From the NCBI GenBank assembly GCA_900550835.1, contig URTP01000095.1, positions 1-8,008 on the forward strand: 8,008 nt of DNA, given 5' to 3'. Each line of letters begins with the position of its first letter. Within the stretch, counting starts at the first letter, position 1. This stretch comes from an uncultured Collinsella sp. Its GTDB lineage: Bacteria > Actinomycetota > Coriobacteriia > Coriobacteriales > Coriobacteriaceae. The notes beneath the pieces were generated by a model. The model saw only the letters and a list, made by a program, of their open reading frames with translations. It was not told the origin of the DNA and did no database searches. A program made the position numbers and the translations under genes. Positions 1 to 4,165 of the stretch are shown here, piece after piece.

Positions 1-52
1 CCCTGACCTCTTGACTGCCAGTCAAGCGCTCTCCCAGCTGAGCTACGCCCCC
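1..52 (-). tRNA. tRNA-Ala (anticodon GGC), 3' end cut by the window edge
   Basis: Read on the minus strand, the gene begins with the acceptor arm GGGGGCG (52 down to 46), followed by TA, a D arm closed by GCTC/GAGC, and an anticodon arm CTTGA-CTGGCAG-TCAAG. The seven-base loop CTGGCAG places GGC at positions 34-36, which reads alanine codons GCC and GCU. The variable region (AGGTC) and the start of the T stem (AGGG) are visible; the T loop, the acceptor 3' strand and the CCA end lie beyond the left edge. GCC is a heavily used alanine codon in the neighbouring genes. The arms seen are fully paired, so this looks like a functional gene. Confidence 0.95.
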
Positions 53-65
53 GTGACAAGGAGAT

Positions 66-94
66 ACTATAGGGGAAGTTGGCACGGCGTGCAA
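66..94 (-). promoter_or_regulatory. Promoter of the tRNA-Ala gene
   Basis: On the minus strand there is a -35 box TTGCAC (94 to 89), a 17-bp spacer and a -10 box TATAGT (71 to 66), a near-consensus housekeeping promoter. Transcription would start about 7 bases before the tRNA 5' end at 52. A short interrupted palindrome, GCACG-G-CGTGC (82-92), overlaps the -35 box and spacer. The tRNA therefore need not depend on read-through from the kinase-like gene upstream. Confidence 0.75.
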
Positions 95-119
95 GGACTT
101 TTTTGGGTCAGATTCTAAA

Positions 120-137
120 TACCTATTGATATAGGTA
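120..137 (-). terminator. Weak hairpin over the stop codon of the ThiN-like gene
   Basis: A perfect 7-bp inverted repeat, TACCTAT and ATAGGTA with a 4-nt loop, covers the TAG stop (123-125) of the kinase-like gene. In the minus-strand transcript it is followed by only three T residues before mixed sequence. The stem is A/T-rich and the T run is short. It may protect the 3' end or act as a weak terminator; this is not proven by the sequence. Confidence 0.25.
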
Positions 138-764
138 AGCGATGGCGACGCCTTGGTGAACTTGGATCTTGGCCGTACCCCTGACGACGTTGCTGATGCC
201 TGTGTCGGCTAGCAGGTCCAGAGAGCTGTGGTCTAGCTCCCACTCCAGACCGTGTTCACTTACCTTGGTGTTGGGGGCAATGGCGATGATGGAGAACGTC
301 TTGCCTTCGGCGCCCTCGATGGTCCACGACTCACCTGCGTGAAGGATGCGGGCGACTACTTTGTCCTCAGCAATCCAGACTGGGGCGTCATCATAGCCTG
401 CAAGCAAGCCCAGCACGGATAGGGCCATGTCCGGACGGCCGCCGGTGGCGCAAGTCGCAACCACTTCGGCACCCGGCCAGCGGCGTCGGACGGAATCGAG
501 CGCCAGTGCCAGGTCGGTATAGTCCTTGTACGGGTCGTGGCGCTCAACTTCAAAGTCGGTGGCGGCATCGACCAACGCACGGCCCGCGTCGCTCACCGTG
601 TCGGTATCTCCTACATATACGTCGCAGCCAAGCCCCGCGCCCAGCAGCGCGTCGAGTCCGCGGTCCACGGCGACAACGTGGTCGCACTCCCCTGCAAGCC
701 TACGCAACAGATCCGCGCTCGCCACCACGGGCGAACCGCAGACCACGAATACCTTGCAAGTCAC
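123..764 (-). CDS. Thiamine pyrophosphokinase-like protein (ThiN family), divergent
   Basis: The 213-residue product has the layout and length of bacterial thiamine pyrophosphokinases, which transfer a pyrophosphoryl group from ATP to thiamine to give thiamine diphosphate in the cytosol. Visible marks are VAVDRG (31-36), the acidic GDTDT (52-56; family GDFDS), KDYTD (80-84), GGRPDM (108-113; family GGRxDH), GLEWEL (172-177; second domain) and SNVV (191-194; family usually SNE). Both aspartates of the GDxD motif and the KDxTD motif are kept, but the Ser, His and Glu of the other motifs are replaced, so the substrate is less certain than the fold. The start is GTG, with AGG 8 nt upstream overlapping the stop of the preceding gene; the only internal ATG is too far in. 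It lies 9 nt after the HAD phosphatase gene and is probably translated from the same mRNA. Confidence 0.8.
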   Translation of the reverse strand: MTCKVFVVCGSPVVASADLLRRLAGECDHVVAVDRGLDALLGAGLGCDVYVGDTDTVSDAGRALVDAATDFEVERHDPYKDYTDLALALDSVRRRWPGAEVVATCATGGRPDMALSVLGLLAGYDDAPVWIAEDKVVARILHAGESWTIEGAEGKTFSIIAIAPNTKVSEHGLEWELDHSSLDLLADTGISNVVRGTAKIQVHQGVAIAYLYQ

Positions 765-773
765 AGCCCTCGC

Positions 774-1463
774 CTAGCCCTCAAACGAAAGCACGCGGGC
801 TAGATCCAGGTTCTCATAGCTGTCGATAAAGATATCGCAGTTGGAACGCACCTCGTCGCGCTTCATGCGGCCGTGCGGGTCATAGATGCCTACACGCTTA
901 AAGCCAGCGACCCCAGAGCTCTTAAGGCCAAAGACCGCATCCTCAAACACCCACGCGCGCTCAAACTTGTGCCCGTGGCGCTCCTCTAGGCGGCGCAGCG
1001 CCAGCTCGTATACGTCGGGGAACTGTTTGGAGCGTCCTGCCTCGCCCGTCGTGGTAACAAACTCCATGTAAGCGTCGAGCCCGGCACCAGCGAGCGCGGA
1101 CTGCACCAGCTCGGCCGGCGTGGACGTAGCCACGCACATGGCAATGCCCGCCGCCTTCGCCTGCTCCAAAAATGCCAGGAGCCCCTCGCGCGGCGGCACC
1201 TTGGAGTACCCATCGATCAGGATGTCGCTCAGCTCGCGATACAGCTCCTCGCCATTCGCTCCAATGCCCCAGGTGTCGTGGTAGGCCTGGCACTCGTCCT
1301 CGAGCGACAAATGCTCAAATTGGGCAAAATCGTCGACCGTTACGTCAACTCCGTGGCGGTGCAATAACTCGGGCTGAGCATAGGCCCAAACGGGGGTGCT
1401 ATTAACCAGTGTTCCGTCGCAATCGAAAATAAAAGCGACATTGGGAGCAGCGGTCTGGGACAT
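774..1463 (-). CDS. HAD-superfamily phosphatase, beta-phosphoglucomutase-like subfamily
   Basis: The 229-residue protein is a haloacid-dehalogenase hydrolase with a helical cap, a cytosolic enzyme type that removes or moves phosphate on small metabolites through an aspartyl-phosphate. All four signatures are present: motif I DCDGTL (nucleophile D14, acid/base D16), motif II ATST (112-115), motif III lysine K146 within GRSKQFPD, and motif IV FEDAVFG (E174, D175 for magnesium). Residues of about 22-90 form the cap. The length fits subfamily IA enzymes such as phosphoglycolate phosphatase or sugar-phosphate phosphatases; the substrate cannot be read from sequence. The ATG at 1463 is chosen because AAAGG lies 7 nt upstream; an in-frame TTG at 1484 would add seven residues but lacks a good ribosome site. 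It heads a two-gene unit with the ThiN-like gene. Its promoter overlaps an inverted-repeat operator, so sugar-responsive repression is plausible. Confidence 0.88.
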   Translation of the reverse strand: MSQTAAPNVAFIFDCDGTLVNSTPVWAYAQPELLHRHGVDVTVDDFAQFEHLSLEDECQAYHDTWGIGANGEELYRELSDILIDGYSKVPPREGLLAFLEQAKAAGIAMCVATSTPAELVQSALAGAGLDAYMEFVTTTGEAGRSKQFPDVYELALRRLEERHGHKFERAWVFEDAVFGLKSSGVAGFKRVGIYDPHGRMKRDEVRSNCDIFIDSYENLDLARVLSFEG

Positions 1464-1497
1464 AAACGAACCTTTCAATGTCAAATGGTAAACATCC

Positions 1498-1516
1498 TGC
1501 TAAAAACGTTTTACCA
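1498..1516. promoter_or_regulatory. LacI-family-like operator in the HAD gene leader
   Basis: The sequence TGCTAAAAACGTTTTACCA is an imperfect palindrome around a central CG, including the perfect core AAAACGTTTT (1503-1512). Paired A/T-rich half-sites around a central CG are typical of LacI/GalR-family operators. Its right half TTTTACCA is identical to the arms of the repeat at 1548-1573, and a related half-site TGGTAAAC lies at 1486-1493. It falls downstream of the predicted start of transcription of the minus-strand gene, a position where a bound repressor could block elongation or support looping. The identity of the regulator is inferred. Confidence 0.5.
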
Positions 1517-1533
1517 AACGTCAGACTAACAAT

Positions 1534-1562
1534 CTTGAAACCCTAATTGGTAAAACTGTCAA
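1534..1562 (-). promoter_or_regulatory. Predicted promoter of the HAD-ThiN unit
   Basis: On the minus strand a perfect -35 hexamer TTGACA (1562 to 1557) is followed after 17 bp by TTCAAG (1539 to 1534), a poor -10 match (three of six). A start near 1526 would leave a leader of about 60 nt to the ATG at 1463. The -35 box lies in the centre of the inverted repeat at 1548-1573. A weak -10 with a perfect -35 suits a regulated promoter. The -35 assignment is good; the -10 is uncertain. Confidence 0.5.
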
Positions 1563-1573
1563 GAGTTTTACCA
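1548..1573. promoter_or_regulatory. Perfect 10-bp inverted repeat (operator) over the -35 box
   Basis: TGGTAAAACT (1548-1557) and AGTTTTACCA (1564-1573) are exact reverse complements separated by 6 bp. The -35 hexamer TTGACA of the minus-strand promoter spans the spacer and one base of an arm, so a protein dimer bound here would exclude RNA polymerase. The same half-site recurs at 1498-1516 and 1486-1493, which argues for one shared regulator. A stem-loop in RNA is possible but less likely, because the repeat appears to lie upstream of the HAD transcript. Confidence 0.6.
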
Positions 1574-1674
1574 CGGCAATTCTGCCAGTGGTCTAAACAT
1601 GGCGCTTACCGATTAAACGCCGCCCTAAAACCACTTTCCTTCATAAAAGTAACGTACAGGTGTTATCGTAGTTT

Positions 1675-1763
1675 CTGCCGAAAGTTCCACCGAGCACGCG
1701 AGGTGGAACGAATCATAGAACTATCGCCGTCCCTTCGATTCGTGCAGCCTTGGACCTTTCGCA
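1675..1763 (+). promoter_or_regulatory. Possible structured 5' leader of glgB
   Basis: Several complementary segments cluster here. GTTCCACC (1684-1691) and GGTGGAAC (1702-1709) form a perfect 8-bp stem with a 10-nt loop. ACGAATC (1708-1714) pairs with GATTCGT (1737-1743). They can be closed either by CTGC/GCAG (1675-1678 / 1744-1747) or by CGAAAG/CTTTCG (1679-1684 / 1756-1761), giving a three-way-junction shape with competing closures. It ends about 47 nt before the glgB start. I do not recognise a known riboswitch, and transcription through it is assumed. Confidence 0.3.
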
Positions 1764-1809
1764 TCTAGTCACCAAGGCAACACGCTGCCGCGTCATGATG
1801 GGATCAAAC

Positions 1810-4071
1810 GTGAGCGATACAAAGCTAAAGCCAGCAACCAAAAAGCCCGCTACCCGTAAAGCCGCCCCGCACGCACCGGAGCTCACCAAGGACGATGTCT
1901 ACCTGTTTGGCATCGGCACGTGGGAGCGCAGCTGGGAAAAGATGGGCGCGCACCCCGACACGCAGAACCGTACGCGCGGCTGGCGCTTTTGCGTTTGGGC
2001 GCCCGATGTAAAGAGCGTGCATGTCATTGGCGAATTTAACGACTGGGATGAGCAAGCCAACCCTCTGGTGCCCGTGCATACGAGCGCTATCTGGGAAGGC
2101 TTTATTCCTGGTGCCGAGCAGGGCCAGCTCTATAAATATCTCATCGAGACCAACGAGGGCGAAAAGCTCTACAAGGCCGATCCGTATGCCTTTAAGGCCG
2201 AGTGCCCTCCGGGTACTGCGAGCGTGCTGTGGACACTCGACGGCTATAAGTGGAACGATGCCGCATGGCTCAAGCGCCGTGCCAGCCACAACCACATGTC
2301 ACAGCCCCTTAACATCTACGAGGTGCATATTGGCTCGTGGAAGCGCCATGGCGACGCACCGCAGGGCGAGCCGGACGAGTACGGCAACTACCCCGGCCCC
2401 ATGGATCCCTTCCCCGCACAGCGCGGCGAATTCTACACCTACGACGACCTGTCGGTAGAGCTCGTGGACTACGTGCGCGACATGGGCTACACCCACATTG
2501 AGGTCATGCCGCTGATGGAGCATCCCTTCGACGGCTCCTGGGGCTACCAGACAACCGGCTACTACGCCGCCACGTCGCGCTACGGCAACCCGCAGCAGCT
2601 CATGCACTTTATCGATGCATGCCACGAGGCAGGCATCGGCGTGATCATGGACTGGGTGCCCGGAGGTTTTTGCGCCGACGCCCACGGCCTTGCCACCTTT
2701 AACGGCCACATGCTGTTTGAGCACGAGATTCACCCCAACTGGGGCACGCACAAGTTTGACTTCGCCCGCGGCGAGGTCCGCTCCTTCCTAGTCTCCAACG
2801 TGCTGTACTGGCTCGAGAACTTCCACGTGGACGGCATTCGCATGGACGGCGTGTCCAGCATGCTGTACCTTAACTTTGGCATCGACGATCCCGGCCAAAA
2901 GAAGTTCAACAAGTACGGTACCGAGGAGGACCTGGACGCCAGCGCGTTTATCCGCCAGGTGAACTGCGCCGTGGAGGCCCACTTCCCCGATGTGATGATG
3001 ATGGCCGAGGAGTCCACCGCGTGGCCACTCGTGACCTACCCGCCGCAGGACGGCGGCCTGGGATTCCACTACAAGTGGGACATGGGCTGGATGAACGACA
3101 CCCTGCACTACATGCAGACCGATTTTCCGTGGCGCCCCGGCAACCACGGGCTGCTCACGTTCTCCATCATGTACGCCTTTACCGAGAACTTCATCTGCCC
3201 GCTCAGCCACGACGAGGTCGTGCACGGCAAGTGCTCGCTGATCGGCCGCATGCCGGGCGACTGGTGGCGCCAGTTTGCCGGCCTTCGCACGCTGGCTTTC
3301 TACCAAATGACGCACCCCGGCGCCAAGCTCAACTTTATGGGCAACGAGATCGGCCAGTTTATTGAGTGGCGCTATTACGAGTCCATCCAGTGGTTCCTGA
3401 CCGAGGAGTACGAGACTCACCGTCATCATCAGGCGTTTATCAAGGCACTCAACCACCTGTACACCGCCGAGCCCGCCCTGTACGAGCGCGGCTACACCGA
3501 TGACGGCTTTACCTGGATCGACGCGGACAACTCCAAGCAGTCCATCGTGAGCTTTGTGCGTCAGGGCGAGGACGTCGATGACGACCTGGTGATCCTGATC
3601 AACTTTGACCCGGCGAGCTACGACAGCTTCCGCGTGGGCGTGCCGCGCGAGGGTGACTGGGAGGTCATCTTCGATTCTGACCGTCCTGAGTTTGGCGGCA
3701 GCGGCTATGCCGGCAAGGAGCCCTACACCTGCTCGAGCGAGCCCTATCCCTGGAACGGGCAGATGGATTCCATCGAGATTAAGGTACCCGGTCTGGCAGG
3801 TGTGGTGCTTAAGCGCCGCGGTCCCAGCAGCTATAAGCCGCCCGTGGTCGAGGAGCCCAAGGCTGCGCCCAAAAAGCGCATGTCTTCGGTGAAGCCCAAG
3901 CCTGCGGCTGCTAAGAAGGCTCCGGCTAAGGCCAAGGCTACGACGACCAAGGCCAAGGCCAAGGCTGCCGCAAAGCCCGCTGCTAAGGCCGCAGCCAAGA
4001 AACCGGCTGCCAAAAAGGCCGCTACCAAGGCCAAGTCTGCTTCTGTTAAGCCGTCTGCCAAGGATGCGTAA
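1810..4071 (+). CDS. glgB: 1,4-alpha-glucan branching enzyme GlgB with a lysine/alanine-rich C-terminal tail
   Basis: GlgB cuts alpha-1,4 glucan chains and rejoins them through alpha-1,6 links to branch glycogen in the cytosol. The 753-residue product has a Lys-rich start (1-29), a CBM48 module (about 55-150, with VIGEFNDWD), a GH13 catalytic barrel (about 165-560) and a C-terminal beta domain to about 668. Catalytic marks: nucleophile D346 in RMDGV, acid/base E400 in AEEST, transition-state D468 in SHDEVVHGK, and D281 in DWVPGGFC. In that last motif (region I) the usual histidine is glycine G286. From K684 to the end is a histone-H1-like tail absent from standard GlgB. The start is taken as GTG 1810 because GATGGGA lies 6 nt upstream and the product begins MSDTKLKPATKK; in-frame ATGs at 1795 and 1798 have no clear ribosome site, and a TTG at 1750 is the longest option. 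First gene of a glgB-glgP-glgC-glgD cluster. Confidence 0.95.
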   Translation: MSDTKLKPATKKPATRKAAPHAPELTKDDVYLFGIGTWERSWEKMGAHPDTQNRTRGWRFCVWAPDVKSVHVIGEFNDWDEQANPLVPVHTSAIWEGFIPGAEQGQLYKYLIETNEGEKLYKADPYAFKAECPPGTASVLWTLDGYKWNDAAWLKRRASHNHMSQPLNIYEVHIGSWKRHGDAPQGEPDEYGNYPGPMDPFPAQRGEFYTYDDLSVELVDYVRDMGYTHIEVMPLMEHPFDGSWGYQTTGYYAATSRYGNPQQLMHFIDACHEAGIGVIMDWVPGGFCADAHGLATFNGHMLFEHEIHPNWGTHKFDFARGEVRSFLVSNVLYWLENFHVDGIRMDGVSSMLYLNFGIDDPGQKKFNKYGTEEDLDASAFIRQVNCAVEAHFPDVMMMAEESTAWPLVTYPPQDGGLGFHYKWDMGWMNDTLHYMQTDFPWRPGNHGLLTFSIMYAFTENFICPLSHDEVVHGKCSLIGRMPGDWWRQFAGLRTLAFYQMTHPGAKLNFMGNEIGQFIEWRYYESIQWFLTEEYETHRHHQAFIKALNHLYTAEPALYERGYTDDGFTWIDADNSKQSIVSFVRQGEDVDDDLVILINFDPASYDSFRVGVPREGDWEVIFDSDRPEFGGSGYAGKEPYTCSSEPYPWNGQMDSIEIKVPGLAGVVLKRRGPSSYKPPVVEEPKAAPKKRMSSVKPKPAAAKKAPAKAKATTTKAKAKAAAKPAAKAAAKKPAAKKAATKAKSASVKPSAKDA
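3859..4068 (+). repeat. Low-complexity Lys/Ala/Pro tail coding segment of glgB
   Basis: The last 70 codons of glgB encode 22 lysines, 27 alanines and only one acidic residue (next to the last position), with PAKKA/KAKA-type units like histone H1 tails and bacterial H1-like proteins. The DNA repeats AAGGCCAAGGC units and uses GCT for alanine more often than the body of the gene, which prefers GCC. The frame stays open to the TAA at 4069-4071 and the following ribosome site is intact, so this is not a frameshift product. The segment is probably disordered and strongly basic. Repeat-driven length variation between strains would be expected. Confidence 0.85.
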
Positions 4072-4079
4072 CAAAACCG

Positions 4080-4091
4080 TTACAGCTGTAA
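4080..4091. promoter_or_regulatory. 12-bp perfect palindrome upstream of glgP
   Basis: TTACAGCTGTAA is a perfect palindrome 8 nt after the glgB stop and 74 nt before the glgP start. It could be a small operator in front of an internal glgP promoter; a TAGGAT at 4112-4117 is a candidate -10 but has no well-spaced -35. As an RNA hairpin it could not form a normal loop. One copy is seen in the window, so function is unproven. Confidence 0.25.
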
Positions 4092-4129
4092 TTACCCGCC
4101 CCGACGAGGCGTAGGATACAAGTCATAAC

Positions 4130-4164
4130 CGTTCCGGGAGAAACATCCCCGGGGGAAAGGAACG
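4130..4164 (+). promoter_or_regulatory. Hairpin that can mask the glgP ribosome binding site
   Basis: CGTTCC (4130-4135) is exactly complementary to GGAACG (4159-4164), which ends 1 nt before the glgP ATG and includes part of the AAAGGAA ribosome site. The interior can add GGG (4136-4138) with CCC (within 4147-4150), leaving a G/A bulge. The folded form would hide the ribosome site and so tie GlgP synthesis to translation of glgB or to a factor. The pairing is seen in sequence; a regulatory role is inferred. Confidence 0.3.
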
Positions 4165-4165
4165 T

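Larger units (their letters stand above)
1464..1809. other. Divergent intergenic regulatory region between the HAD gene and glgB
   Basis: This 346-bp gap is richer in A+T than its neighbours and holds no convincing gene. The left half (1486-1573) contains the phosphatase promoter and at least five TGGTAAAA-type half-sites. The right half (1675-1763) contains several inverted repeats that may fold in the glgB leader RNA. I could not identify a confident -35/-10 pair for glgB; the TTATCG-like sequence near 1663 is too weak to call. A 73-codon open frame across the gap has no ribosome site, starts on TTG inside an operator arm and has an odd Arg/Cys-rich composition, so it is not called. Confidence 0.7.

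Noticed and set aside
82..106. Plus-strand hairpin GCACG-G-CGTGC followed by a T6 run, resembling a terminator
   Set aside because: No plus-strand gene lies upstream, the stem is only 5 bp with a 1-nt loop, and the T run is 8 nt away. The segment is better explained as the tRNA promoter on the other strand.
1479..1484. A second TTGACA on the minus strand just before the HAD gene
   Set aside because: It is only 15 nt upstream of the chosen ATG, so a promoter using it would start inside the coding region.
1547..1768. A 73-codon plus-strand frame in the divergent gap
   Set aside because: It starts on TTG inside an operator arm, has no ribosome site and an unusual Arg/Cys/Phe-rich composition, and overlaps predicted regulatory repeats.
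1750..1809. Longer glgB product starting at TTG 1750 or at ATG 1795/1798
   Set aside because: No purine-rich ribosome site is suitably placed before these codons, while GTG 1810 has GATGGGA 6 nt upstream and gives a natural MSDTKLKPATKK start. ATG 1795 is not fully excluded.
2788..4074. A 428-codon minus-strand open frame across the 3' half of glgB
   Set aside because: Antisense shadow of glgB; its Leu/Gly/Arg/Ser-rich start is the complement of the Lys/Ala tail repeats.
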